From assembly GCA_035652315.1 (NCBI GenBank), contig DASREA010000035.1:62001-126000 (forward strand): a stretch of DNA of 64,000 nucleotides. The letters run 5' to 3'. Below, piece by piece: positions 25,572 to 33,924 of this stretch; the stretch's first letter is position 1; every line of letters starts with the position of its first letter. Below the pieces are notes generated by a model, which made no database searches, was not told the DNA's origin, and worked only from the letters and a program-made list of their open reading frames with translations. A program made the position numbers and the translations under genes. Origin of the DNA: CANKHA01 sp035652315. Its GTDB lineage: Bacteria; Pseudomonadota; Alphaproteobacteria; Rhizobiales; Xanthobacteraceae.

Positions 25572-25654
25572 TTGATAGGAAAGTTGTTCTCCATCGCACG
25601 ATCTTGCCGGCGTCTCGATTCTGAATGCTTAGACAGAATTCCAATCTAACTAAT

Positions 25655-25717
25655 CTTTAACTTGCCGGCGCGCGCGACCGCGCTTCTACTCATGTCATCA
25701 TCATCTCGCTTGGAGAG
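25655..25717 (+). promoter_or_regulatory. Upstream element, copy 2 (before the 25724 gene)
   Basis: CTTTAACTTGC (25655-25665) and CTTGGAGAG (25709-25717), the second occurrence of the pair described at 25265. The intervening sequence is not conserved, which makes simple recent duplication less likely than retained function. Confidence 0.5.
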
Positions 25718-25723
25718 CGACAA

Positions 25724-26296
25724 ATGTGGAAATCGGTTCTTGCTGGCACGGCAGCTTTAGCCATCGCCGGCACGTCTTTTGTCTATGCGCAACAGCAGCA
25801 GCAACCAGAGCAGAAGCCGCAAGTGCAGCGGCCTCACTCTCATTTCCGTGCGCATCAGCGCTTTTCGCAAGATGACATGTCGGCATTCGCCGACGCACGC
25901 ATCGCCGCGCTGAAAGCCGGACTGCATCTGACTCCCGATCAGGAAAAGCTGTGGCCGGCCTTGGAAAACGCGCTGCGCGATATCGCCAAGTCGCGGCTGG
26001 AACGCCGGGTCGCGCGCCAGGGTGAACCGCGGCCAACCGATCCCGTGGAGCGGTTGCGGCGGGAAGCTGAGGCGCTGACCAGCGCCGGAACCTCGCTCAA
26101 GCGCCTCGCCGAGGCGCAGGCTCCACTTTACAATAGCCTCGACGACGCGCAAAAGCACCGCTTCGCTGCTCTGTCGCACATTCTCTCGCCACGCGCCGCA
26201 CGCTTTGCGCAACGTGGCCGTGAGCACGGCTGGCGCGGTCATTGGCGCGAACGTCAGGGATCTTCCGAGATGTCGCCAGAGCACGAGCGCCTATGA
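25724..26296 (+). CDS. Spy/CpxP-like LTXXQ-motif periplasmic protein
   Basis: A 190-residue protein with a signal peptide ending around residue 22 (FVYAQ). The segment ADARIAALKAGLHLTPDQEKLWPALENALRDIAKSR around residues 55-90 carries the LTXXQ motif, and a second helical part with SLDDAQKHRFAALSHIL follows. LTXXQ proteins are periplasmic helical chaperones or metal/stress responsive factors. The mature N-terminus is Gln/His-rich (QQQQQPEQ, HSHFRAH), which could bind metal. CTTGGAGAG is the ribosome binding site. Confidence 0.7.
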   Translation: MWKSVLAGTAALAIAGTSFVYAQQQQQPEQKPQVQRPHSHFRAHQRFSQDDMSAFADARIAALKAGLHLTPDQEKLWPALENALRDIAKSRLERRVARQGEPRPTDPVERLRREAEALTSAGTSLKRLAEAQAPLYNSLDDAQKHRFAALSHILSPRAARFAQRGREHGWRGHWRERQGSSEMSPEHERL

Positions 26297-26351
26297 GGCA
26301 AGCCGAAGCGTCCTGGCGGAATTAGGCCCCCTTCCGCCGAGCGACCGGAAA

Positions 26352-26378
26352 GCCGTCGGCAAGCGCCGGCGGCTTTTT
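26352..26378 (+). terminator. Intrinsic terminator after the LTXXQ gene
   Basis: GCCGTCGGC (26352-26360) pairs with GCCGGCGGC (26365-26373) with one G-U wobble, followed by TTTTT (26374-26378). It closes the small exported-protein cluster ahead of the tRNA gene. Confidence 0.8.
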
Positions 26379-26479
26379 GCTGCCGGCCAGCGCCAAGCGC
26401 GCCGATGATGTGGACTCCGGTGGCTCGCTTTGCTACAGGACCCCCCGGGCCTCGCGGACGTCTCGGCGGGGTTCATTCC

Positions 26480-26555
<76 letters not shown>

Positions 26556-26616
26556 AAGATTTCAAGGACTTGGCGCATGAACAAACGCGAACGCGGCGGC
26601 GCGTGAGACGAGACGC

Positions 26617-26633
26617 GTGAGACAAAGTCTCAC
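26617..26633 (+). terminator. Hairpin after tRNA-Lys
   Basis: GTGAGAC-AAA-GTCTCAC is a perfect 7-bp stem with a 3-base loop. GCGTGAGAC occurs twice (26601-26609 and 26615-26623). There is no T-run. It lies between the tRNA and the convergent DUF488 gene and may stop either transcript. Confidence 0.35.
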
Positions 26634-26674
26634 ACTTGCGCCGCGGCGCAATGCGCCGATTTAGCGATAAATCC

Positions 26675-27040
26675 CTAGCCCGTCAGCATGTCGCGCAGGA
26701 CCACGGCGTCGTTGTGGGCTTCATCGCGCGCCGCGTACAAAAGCGTGATCGGTCCGCGCCGGGCAAGTTTGCGGATTTCCTCAAGCTGCTCGGTGTGTGA
26801 TTTCAATTCCGTCGCATAGCGCCGCTTGAACCCATTCCAGCGCGCCGGATCATGTGCAAACCATTGGCGCAGTTCGGTGCTTGGCGAGATCTCCTTGAAC
26901 CAATGATCGATTGCCGCCTTCTCCTTCTTCAGCCCGCGGGGCCATAGCCGGTCAATGAGGATGCGGGTTCCGTCCTCCGGCGACCGCCTCTCATAGACGC
27001 GCTTTATTTTGATTCTGTTTGCAGAAATTTTGCCGCCCAT
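26675..27040 (-). CDS. DUF488 family protein
   Basis: A protein of about 121 residues with the DUF488 core: IKRVYERRSPEDGTRILIDRLWPRGL near residues 10-38, a middle WFKEISPSTELRQWFAHDPARW, and ITLLYAARDEAHNDAVVLRDML at the end. Members are small cytoplasmic proteins of unknown activity with an aspartate/arginine-rich conserved pocket. The ATG at 27040 fits the family length; the frame is open further upstream but with unrelated residues. Confidence 0.8.
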   Translation of the reverse strand: MGGKISANRIKIKRVYERRSPEDGTRILIDRLWPRGLKKEKAAIDHWFKEISPSTELRQWFAHDPARWNGFKRRYATELKSHTEQLEEIRKLARRGPITLLYAARDEAHNDAVVLRDMLTG

Positions 27041-27126
27041 GCCGCGTCCCGCAAAATAGCAAGCGGTCATGTAGGCCGCGATGGACCTTGCGCAAGCGGC
27101 TATCCGCCGTATCCGATGAGAAATGA

Positions 27127-28317
27127 CTACGTCGCGGTCTTCCGCCGCCGCAATAGCAACGGACCATAACCTACCGCGAACAACCAAAACGCCACAATCC
27201 AGGCAGCGCCGGCCGCTTGCAGCAGGACAATGGTCGTATTCCCGGCGAAAGTGGCGGCGATGCGAAGGAGGGCGGCGAGCACGACAGCGCTATAGACAAC
27301 CTGCGTCAGCGGCCCCGCCGCCAACGGCTGGCCGGTATGGCCAAGGCTCGCGCGGGTCATGATGGCGAGCGTCATGGTGCCGATCGCGCCTGCCGTCCAA
27401 GCGTGAATGCCTGCATCCGTCGGCATCCGGTCGGGAAGAAGTATGGCACTGCCCAGCATGAGAAAGCCAAGCGGCACAAACACGTAGCCGATATGAAGAA
27501 TGAGAACGAGTTTATTGCGCAGTGTTCGGTCGCCAGCCCAGCGTCCGAGCCTCGCGGCCTGGGCGGCTCCTGCCGCCAACATCAATACCGCCGTCACCGT
27601 CCCTGTCGGCCTGCCAACCCAAAGAGCAAGCGCAAGCAGCGATACGGCGGTTACCGCAATATCGAAGCGGCCAAAGGGTACCGGCAACCGTCCGGGATTT
27701 TCCCGCGCCAGCCAATTGCGCGTGAAGCTGGGAACCACACGCCCGCCAACGAGCGAGATCAGCGCCACGGCGGCGGCAATGCCCAGGCGCATGCCGAGTT
27801 CCGCCGTTCCTGTCTGGTAATCTTCGATATGGAAAATCACATTCCCGGCGAAAAAGACCAGAAGAATGAAGATCGGCGGTAGATTGCGCCAATTGCGGCC
27901 TGCAATCACTTCGCGGGCCGCTGCAATGGCTACCAGGACAAGGAACGAGACGTCGATGACTCCAGCAGCAGGCCGCCCGATGTCTGCCGAAACGTAGACA
28001 GCGATGCGGCCGGCAATCCATACCGCGACCAGGACCGCCAAAGCTGCGCCCCGGAGCGGCAGCCGCCCGGTCCAGTTGGGAATTGCCGTTAACAAGAAGC
28101 CCGTTACGACCGCTGTAAGGTAGCCGTAGAGCATCTCATGGACGTGCCAATCGAGCGGCGAGAATGCCGTGGGAATTGTGATCGCGCCAAAGAACAGCGG
28201 CAGCCAGATCAGCAAGCCCAATCCCGCATAAACCGTACCGGCGAGAAAGAATGGCCTGAACCCATAGCTAAGAACTGCGGGGCCAGAGTAGACCTTTAGA
28301 CGCGGAATCGGATGCAT
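27127..28317 (-). CDS. nnrS: NnrS family haem/copper-containing membrane protein
   Basis: A 396-residue inner-membrane protein with about twelve hydrophobic helices. Family blocks are SYGFRPFFLAGTVYAGL, SPLDWHVHEMLYGYLTAVVTGFLLTAIPNWTGR, and GIHAWTAGAIGTMTLAIMTRASLGHTG, with several conserved His residues (WHVHE, HAW, GHTG) thought to bind haem and copper. NnrS protects against nitric oxide and nitrosative stress during denitrification in other bacteria. No nitrite or NO reductase genes are in view. It diverges from a small His-rich exported protein. Confidence 0.85.
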   Translation of the reverse strand: MHPIPRLKVYSGPAVLSYGFRPFFLAGTVYAGLGLLIWLPLFFGAITIPTAFSPLDWHVHEMLYGYLTAVVTGFLLTAIPNWTGRLPLRGAALAVLVAVWIAGRIAVYVSADIGRPAAGVIDVSFLVLVAIAAAREVIAGRNWRNLPPIFILLVFFAGNVIFHIEDYQTGTAELGMRLGIAAAVALISLVGGRVVPSFTRNWLARENPGRLPVPFGRFDIAVTAVSLLALALWVGRPTGTVTAVLMLAAGAAQAARLGRWAGDRTLRNKLVLILHIGYVFVPLGFLMLGSAILLPDRMPTDAGIHAWTAGAIGTMTLAIMTRASLGHTGQPLAAGPLTQVVYSAVVLAALLRIAATFAGNTTIVLLQAAGAAWIVAFWLFAVGYGPLLLRRRKTAT

Positions 28318-28497
28318 GTGTCCTCGATAACTGCAAGTCGAGGCCGGAGCGAGACGCTTAGCGTCATTGCATTTGCGGCGCTAGGAGCAAAAGGCAGGGC
28401 GGACATGCTCATTTCGCCTGCGACCGAACGCGCATTGCATGGAACATATCCGATAAAGGCCGGCTTTTCTTACAGAGAGGAGCCGAAGGAGGATGAC

Positions 28498-28773
28498 ATG
28501 CGTAATGCATTCCGCAAACTTGCGCTGGGGGGCGCCACGATCGTTGCGGTCTTGGGTCCGGCGATTGCCGGTGCCGATGCTGCGTATGCAGCGCACCATC
28601 ATCGCGGGCATCATTGGCGCCACCATCATAGCAATGCCTGGGTGCCGGGCTTCTTCGGTGGCTTGGCGCTCGGTGCGGCCTTAAGCGGCTCGTATTATCC
28701 ATACGGCTACCCGTATGGCTATCCGTACCGCTGCTATTACAGACATCACGTGCGTGTCTGTTATCGCTACTGA
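28498..28773 (+). CDS. Small exported His/Tyr-rich protein
   Basis: A 91-residue protein with a signal peptide (residues 1-31), then a His-rich stretch (HHHRGHHWRHHH), a Gly/Ala-rich hydrophobic segment, and a Tyr/Pro/Gly repeat (YPYGYPYGYPYR) before a short tail with two Cys residues. AGGAGG lies just upstream of the ATG. The His cluster suggests metal binding. I do not recognise a named family with confidence; similar His-rich exported proteins are common in Hyphomicrobiales. It is divergent from nnrS. Confidence 0.65.
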   Translation: MRNAFRKLALGGATIVAVLGPAIAGADAAYAAHHHRGHHWRHHHSNAWVPGFFGGLALGAALSGSYYPYGYPYGYPYRCYYRHHVRVCYRY

Positions 28774-28786
28774 ATGACAAGGAATG

Positions 28787-28825
28787 CCGGTCGCCCTTCT
28801 GGTGGGAAACCAGAAAGGCGACCGG
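28787..28825. terminator. Long hairpin between the His-rich gene and lon
   Basis: CCGGTCGCC..TTCTGG and CCAGAA..GGCGACCGG form a stem of about 15 pairs with one mismatch and loop TGGGAAA. It lies between convergent genes. Without a T-run it may still act as a bidirectional barrier or RNA-stabilising structure. Confidence 0.5.
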
Positions 28826-28849
28826 TCCTGAACCCTGGATCAGGTGCAT

Positions 28850-31312
28850 TCAGGCCGGGGCGTCTGCGTGCGCCGACGGGCTTGTCGACGGCGAAGCGGC
28901 ATGAGACTCGCCTTCCAGCGCGGCGACCACCGCGTCGTCCACGCGCTCAAGCCAGATAAATTCAAGCGGCTTGCGCGCTTCCTCCGGAATATCCTCGTAA
29001 TCCTTGCGGTTGCGCGCCGGCAGCATGACGCGTTTGAGGCCCGCCCGGGCGGCGGCCACCACCTTTTCCTTGATGCCACCCACGGGCAACACAAGCCCAC
29101 GCAAGCTGATTTCGCCGGTCATCGCGGTATCGCTGCGCACGGTACGCTCCGTCATCAGCGACACCAGCGCCATGAACATGGCGACGCCCGCGCTGGGGCC
29201 GTCCTTGGGGATGGCGCCAGCCGGCACGTGCACGTGGATGTCCGCCTTCTCGAAACGGCTTGCATCGATGCCGAGGTCCGGGGCGCGGTTCTTGACGATG
29301 CTCAGCGCCGCCTGGGCGCTTTCCTTCATTACGTCGCCGAGCTGCCCGGTGAGGATCAGGTGTCCGCTGCCCGGCACGCGCGTCGCCTCGATGAAGAGGA
29401 TATCGCCGCCGACCGGCGTCCAGGCGAGCCCGGTCGCCACGCCGGGAACGCTGGTGCGCATAGCGACCTCGCTTTCGAACTGGCGCGGTCCAAGAATGGC
29501 GGCAAGATCGTCGCGGTCGATGCGGATCGGTCCGCTTGCGCCCTCGGCGATGCGCACTGCGGCATGACGCAGCGCGCGGCCGATCTCGCGCTCGAGGCTG
29601 CGCACGCCGGCTTCGCGCGTGTAGTACTGGATGATTTCGCGCAGCGCCGCCTCGGCGATCTCGACCTGACCCGCCTTCAGCCCATTTGCTTCCAATTGGC
29701 GGCGGACCAGATAGCGTGAGGCGATCTGCAGCTTCTCCGAATCGGTGTAGCCGGGCAGCGAAATGATCTCCATACGGTCGCGCAGCGGACCGGGGATCGT
29801 ATCCAGCATGTTCGCCGTGGTGATGAAAACCACGCGGCTCAGGTCGTAAGGCACGCCCAGGTAATTGTCGCGGAAGGTATTGTTCTGCTCCGGATCGAGT
29901 ACCTCCAGCAGGGCCGCAGCCGGATCGCCGTGGATGCCGGCGCCGAGCTTGTCGATCTCGTCGAGCATCATCACGCAATTGCGCGTGCCGGCCTTGCGGA
30001 TGCCCTGGATGATGTTTCCGGGCAGGGCGCCGATATAGGTGCGGCGATGACCGCGTATTTCGGCCTCGTCATGCACGCCGCCGAGGCTGACCCGCACGAA
30101 TTTGCGGTTCATCGCGCGCGCGATGGATTGCCCGAGCGAGGTCTTGCCGACGCCGGGGGGGCCGGCAAAGCAAAGGATCGGCGCTTTGCCCTGAGGCGCC
30201 AGCTTGCGCACGGCGAGATATTCGATGATCCGGCGCTTGATCTTCTCCAGCCCATAATGGTCCTCGTCCAAGATGCGCCGAGCCTGCTCGATGTCGATCG
30301 GAGTTTCCGCCGGCAGCTTCCAGGGCAGCTCGATGAGCCAGTCGAGATAGGTGCGCACCATGCCGTATTCGGCGGCGCTTTCCGGCATGCGCTGGAGGCG
30401 GCGCAACTCCTTGCGAGCACCTTCTTCGACCTCCTTCGGCATGCCGGCCTCGGTGATGGCTTTGTCGAGCTCGGCTAGCTCGGCAGCCTTGCCTTCCTCG
30501 CCCTCGCCAAGCTGTTTCTGGATCGCGGCCATCTGCTCGCGCAGCAGCACCTCGCGCTGGCGCTCGTCGAGCGCGGCTTTGGTCTGCTTGCCGATCTCCG
30601 CGGACAGCCGCAGCACCTCGATTCGCTGGGCGAGCAGGCGCGAGACCTTCTCCATGCGCGCGATGATGTCGATGGTTTCGAGGATTTCCTGCTTCTCCTC
30701 GGGCTTCACGTCCATATAGGCCGTGGCGAGGTCGGCCAACGCGCCGGGATTCTCGATACCCTGGATGGCCGCCAACAACTCACGAGGCGCCTGCGGCAGC
30801 AGTTCGAGGGCTTCCAACGCCTGTCCGCGCAGATGCATGAAGCGGGCCTCGATTTCCGGCGAACGCGAATCGGGTTCGGGAATGCGCAGGACGCGGGCGA
30901 CCATAAAAGGCCAGCCATTGAGGAATTCGACCACTTGAAAGCGCTGCTCACCCTGGCACACGAGATGATGGGAGCCTTCGGCGTCTGTAATCAGGCGCGC
31001 GACATTGGCCACCGTTCCCATACGATGCATGTCGATGGCCGAAGGGTCGCTGACATCGGGGTCGCGCTGCTTCAGAATTCCAACCTGACTCTGGTCGCGC
31101 ACCGCCTGTTGCGCGGCGGCGACCGAACGCGGCCGGCCGATGGTCACCGGCATGACAAGGCCAGGAAAAAGCACAAGATTGCGCACCGGCACGATGATCA
31201 TGGCGTCCGGGGGCAGAGGCGGCAGATTCCCCGGCTCACGCGCTGGCTCTCTTGCCGCGCCGGCAGCGCCCGCTCTTTCTTCCAGGGAACGCATGGTTTC
31301 GTTTTCAGCCAC
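28850..31312 (-). CDS. lon: ATP-dependent protease Lon
   Basis: An 820-residue Lon protease. The N-terminal substrate domain (about 35-230) begins IIVPVRNLVLFPGLVMPVTIGR; the AAA+ domain has Walker A AGPPGVGKTSLGQ near residue 375 and CVMMLDEIDKLGAG; the C-terminal protease domain has catalytic Ser in PKDGPSAGVAMF and Lys in GGIKEKVVAAAR. It degrades damaged and regulatory proteins. The start is taken as GTG at 31312, which overlaps the end of hsp20 by 8 bp; an ATG at 31294 is the alternative. Coupling to hsp20 suggests a stress-related Lon, perhaps a second copy. Confidence 0.92.
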   Translation of the reverse strand: MAENETMRSLEERAGAAGAAREPAREPGNLPPLPPDAMIIVPVRNLVLFPGLVMPVTIGRPRSVAAAQQAVRDQSQVGILKQRDPDVSDPSAIDMHRMGTVANVARLITDAEGSHHLVCQGEQRFQVVEFLNGWPFMVARVLRIPEPDSRSPEIEARFMHLRGQALEALELLPQAPRELLAAIQGIENPGALADLATAYMDVKPEEKQEILETIDIIARMEKVSRLLAQRIEVLRLSAEIGKQTKAALDERQREVLLREQMAAIQKQLGEGEEGKAAELAELDKAITEAGMPKEVEEGARKELRRLQRMPESAAEYGMVRTYLDWLIELPWKLPAETPIDIEQARRILDEDHYGLEKIKRRIIEYLAVRKLAPQGKAPILCFAGPPGVGKTSLGQSIARAMNRKFVRVSLGGVHDEAEIRGHRRTYIGALPGNIIQGIRKAGTRNCVMMLDEIDKLGAGIHGDPAAALLEVLDPEQNNTFRDNYLGVPYDLSRVVFITTANMLDTIPGPLRDRMEIISLPGYTDSEKLQIASRYLVRRQLEANGLKAGQVEIAEAALREIIQYYTREAGVRSLEREIGRALRHAAVRIAEGASGPIRIDRDDLAAILGPRQFESEVAMRTSVPGVATGLAWTPVGGDILFIEATRVPGSGHLILTGQLGDVMKESAQAALSIVKNRAPDLGIDASRFEKADIHVHVPAGAIPKDGPSAGVAMFMALVSLMTERTVRSDTAMTGEISLRGLVLPVGGIKEKVVAAARAGLKRVMLPARNRKDYEDIPEEARKPLEFIWLERVDDAVVAALEGESHAASPSTSPSAHADAPA

Positions 31313-31721
31313 GGGAGACCCCCGCTTTCTCCAAAGTGATGAGAAGGCAGCCATGCACAACCGCCCGGCGTACATTCGCGTAACGCCCAGCAGGCAATCG
31401 TACGCGCCGCTCGAAACGCCCTTGCGGAAGCTCGAGCCGGTGAATGACCGCGGTGCGCAGCGCCGCCGGCAAAATGCGGCTGCCGCCGACGACAAGGTCG
31501 CCACCCTCGATCGCGGCGTCGACCTGCTCAAGATCGACGCCCGGCAAAGCGACCAGCACAAGCACCTCGCGGTTCGTTTCCAGCACGTCGACCGGCGGCT
31601 CCCAGACCGGAAGGCGCGATTCCGAATGCGCGGGCCTGAAGATTTCACGATGCATCCGCTCCGCGCGCGCGAGCATGTCGCAAGCTTCGGACCACATCCA
31701 ACGACTGGGAAAATCTGCCAT
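31305..31721 (-). CDS. Hsp20/alpha-crystallin family small heat shock protein
   Basis: A 138-residue protein. The alpha-crystallin domain starts near PVWEPPVDVLETNREVLVLVALPGVDLEQVDAAIEGGDLVV (about residues 38-78) and continues to LPAGRYANVRRAVVHGCLLITL. Small heat shock proteins hold unfolding proteins for refolding or degradation. It is upstream of and overlaps lon by 8 bp, so binding and degradation of damaged proteins may be coupled. The usual C-terminal I-x-I motif is not obvious; the gene ends soon after the domain. Confidence 0.85.
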   Translation of the reverse strand: MADFPSRWMWSEACDMLARAERMHREIFRPAHSESRLPVWEPPVDVLETNREVLVLVALPGVDLEQVDAAIEGGDLVVGGSRILPAALRTAVIHRLELPQGRFERRVRLPAGRYANVRRAVVHGCLLITLEKAGVSRG

Positions 31722-31950
31722 CGGTCACCTTTTGGGACAGAAATGTGTCGCAATGCGCGAAAATCAATATCTCGTCTTCACAGGACCCACCCGCGCCGGG
31801 ACGAGCCCCGGTCCGGACGTGGCTGCAAGGTGGTGCTATATGGCCGGCTAAGGCATGGGTGTGACCTGGATCAATACCGGGCGGCAAACATTATGGATAT
31901 TGAGCCGGCCGCGACGGGCTCGGCAGAGCACGCCGAACCGCGGAGGTGTC

Positions 31951-32157
31951 ATGCCTTACCCGAGCAATGAGGACCTTCCGGCTTCCGTGCGCATGCATCT
32001 GCCGGCGCATGCGCAGGACATCTATCGCGAGGCGTTTAATCACGCTTTCGCCGCGCATGCCGGCGACCCGCGCCAGGAAGAAGCGGCACATCGTATTGCC
32101 TGGGCGGCGGTGAAGCGCTCATACGAAAAGACCGGGAGCAAATGGATACGCAAATAG
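31951..32157 (+). CDS. ChaB family protein
   Basis: A 68-residue protein matching ChaB: it starts MPYPSNEDLPASVRMHLPAHAQDIYREAFNHAF and ends IAWAAVKRSYEKTGSKWIRK. ChaB was named for proximity to the ChaA cation exchanger in E. coli; its function is still unclear. The ATG at 31951 has GGAGGTG upstream. It is divergent from hsp20. Confidence 0.88.
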   Translation: MPYPSNEDLPASVRMHLPAHAQDIYREAFNHAFAAHAGDPRQEEAAHRIAWAAVKRSYEKTGSKWIRK

Positions 32158-32254
32158 GTTCCGGTTCCATTTCATGCTTGATTTAGCTCAAAGCAGGGGC
32201 GTGCACGTTTGCCTATCGGTTACTCAAATAATTCCAGCGATTTGAGGTTTGGTC

Positions 32255-32677
32255 ATGCCGCCCGAAGTGCCAGAACTGTCCATCTCTTCCGAGAAGGTGT
32301 GCTTCATCATCGTGAAGGCGCGCGAATTCGACGCCAAAGATGTCGTCACCGACCTCGACGAGGGATCCAATCCTTCCGATGACCGAATGATCGCCGTGCT
32401 CGAAGATCATCGCGACGATCCGGTCGTGCAGGAGGTGCGCGGCTTCATCGGCGCGCTGACCGAGGATGAGCAGGTCGATCTGGTCACGCTCGCCTGGCTG
32501 GGCCGTGGCGACGGTGCCGTTGGCGACTGGCGCGAGCTTCGCGCCGAAGCGGCCCGCGCCCATAATAACCGCACGGCGTCCTACCTCCTTGGCATGCCGC
32601 TGTTGCCGGACTATTTGGAGGAGGGCCTCTCGCAGCTCGGCATCTCATGCGAAGACTTCGAAATGGGGCGGCTATAG
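32255..32677 (+). CDS. DUF3775 family protein
   Basis: A 140-residue acidic cytoplasmic protein with the DUF3775 pattern: SISSEKVCFIIVKAREFDAKD near residue 10, RGFIGALTEDEQVDLVTLAWLGRGD near 75, and ASYLLGMPLLPDYLEEGLSQLG near 115. The function is unknown. The ATG at 32255 follows TTTGAGGTT. It stands alone between ChaB and the cupin operon. Confidence 0.8.
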   Translation: MPPEVPELSISSEKVCFIIVKAREFDAKDVVTDLDEGSNPSDDRMIAVLEDHRDDPVVQEVRGFIGALTEDEQVDLVTLAWLGRGDGAVGDWRELRAEAARAHNNRTASYLLGMPLLPDYLEEGLSQLGISCEDFEMGRL

Positions 32678-32772
32678 CCATGCAAACACCGCTCGAAATC
32701 AACTTGCGCAAGGCGCCAAAGTGAGGTGCCGGAGCGCCTGCCGTTAAACGGCCTTCCCGTGGCCAGGGAGGG

Positions 32773-33924
32773 ATGCTAGACAACCCGAGAGGACAACAAG
32801 AACCGTCGAGAATGGCAGCAGTTCAGAGCGGCGTATTCCGCGACCCCTACATGGAATGGGTGCAGCGGCAGGGCGTCCCCGTCATCGAGGATTTCGGTAT
32901 CGACATCCGCAAAGTGCCGGTGGCGCCGTGGGACCGCTACGGCATGCAGGGGGCCTTCTGCCATCTCAAAGGCCGCGACGACTTCCTTTCCATCTTCGCT
33001 TTCGAGCTGCCGCCCGGCGGCAAGTCCCGTCCCATACGCCATATCTGTGAAGAGGTCATTTACGTCATCTCCGGTCATGGCTCGACCGTGGTGACCACCG
33101 ACGACGGGCGCCGCCATAGCTTCGAGTGGGGGCCGAAGAGCCTGTTCGCCATTCCCCTCAACATGGAGCACCAGCATTTCAACGGCTCGGGCGTCGAGCC
33201 GGCGCGCTTTGCCTCGGCGAACAACATGGTCTTCACCATGAACCGCTTTCGCAATGAGGATTTCATCTTCCACTGCCCGGTGCGGTTCCCCGAGCGCATG
33301 GGTGGCGACAATTATTTTGCCGGCGAGGGCGAATTCATCGGTATCCGGCCCGGCCGGCATCAGTGGGAAACGAATTTTGTCGCCGATCTCTCCGCCTTCG
33401 AGCTGAAGTCCTGGGCAGCCCGCGGCGCCGGCGGCACCATGTTGCGCTTCATGCTCGCCGACAACACCATCGGCGCGCATTCCTCGGAAATGCCGGTCGG
33501 CACCTACAAGAAGGGACACCGGCACTTCGACGGCGTCTGCGTCTTCGCCGTCACTGGCAAAGGCTATTCGCTGCTCTGGCACGAGAACGATCCGGATTTC
33601 GTCCGCGTCGATTGGGAGCACGGCGTGGTCTATTGCCCGCCGGACGCCATGTTCCACCAGCATTTCAATGTGGCCAACCATCCCTCGCGCTATCTGGCGC
33701 TGCAGATCGGCACCGTGCGCTATCCGCTGCTCAAGGTGAAGCACGACATCTGGGATAGCGGCGTCGATAAGGACGTCCGCCAGGGCGGGGCGCAGATCGA
33801 ATACGCCGACCAGGATCCGCGCATCCATGAAATGTGGCTGCGGGAGATCGCGAAGAACGGCGTTGCTTCCGGCATGGCCCAATTCATCGACGAATCCCGC
33901 TACATAAAAAAGGCGGCGGGATGA
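32773..33924 (+). CDS. Bicupin protein (two cupin domains)
   Basis: A 383-residue protein with two cupin barrels. The first (about residues 75-145) has RHICEEVIYVISGHGS and FAIPLNMEHQHFN; the second (about 235-305) has KKGHRHFDGVCVFAVTGKGYS and VYCPPDAMFHQHFN. These His/Glu sets are typical metal ligands, so the second barrel at least looks metal-competent. It ends with DPRIHEMWLREIAKNG. The family is general; dioxygenase or isomerase activity cannot be assigned. It overlaps the next paralogue at ATGA. A later ATG at 32812 is an alternative start. Confidence 0.75.
   Translation: MLDNPRGQQEPSRMAAVQSGVFRDPYMEWVQRQGVPVIEDFGIDIRKVPVAPWDRYGMQGAFCHLKGRDDFLSIFAFELPPGGKSRPIRHICEEVIYVISGHGSTVVTTDDGRRHSFEWGPKSLFAIPLNMEHQHFNGSGVEPARFASANNMVFTMNRFRNEDFIFHCPVRFPERMGGDNYFAGEGEFIGIRPGRHQWETNFVADLSAFELKSWAARGAGGTMLRFMLADNTIGAHSSEMPVGTYKKGHRHFDGVCVFAVTGKGYSLLWHENDPDFVRVDWEHGVVYCPPDAMFHQHFNVANHPSRYLALQIGTVRYPLLKVKHDIWDSGVDKDVRQGGAQIEYADQDPRIHEMWLREIAKNGVASGMAQFIDESRYIKKAAG

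Noticed and set aside
28690..28760. Short repeated sequence (tacccgtatggctatccg type) considered as a repeat array
   Set aside because: It encodes the YPYGYPYGYPY stretch of the His/Tyr-rich protein; there is no spacer pattern, so not CRISPR.
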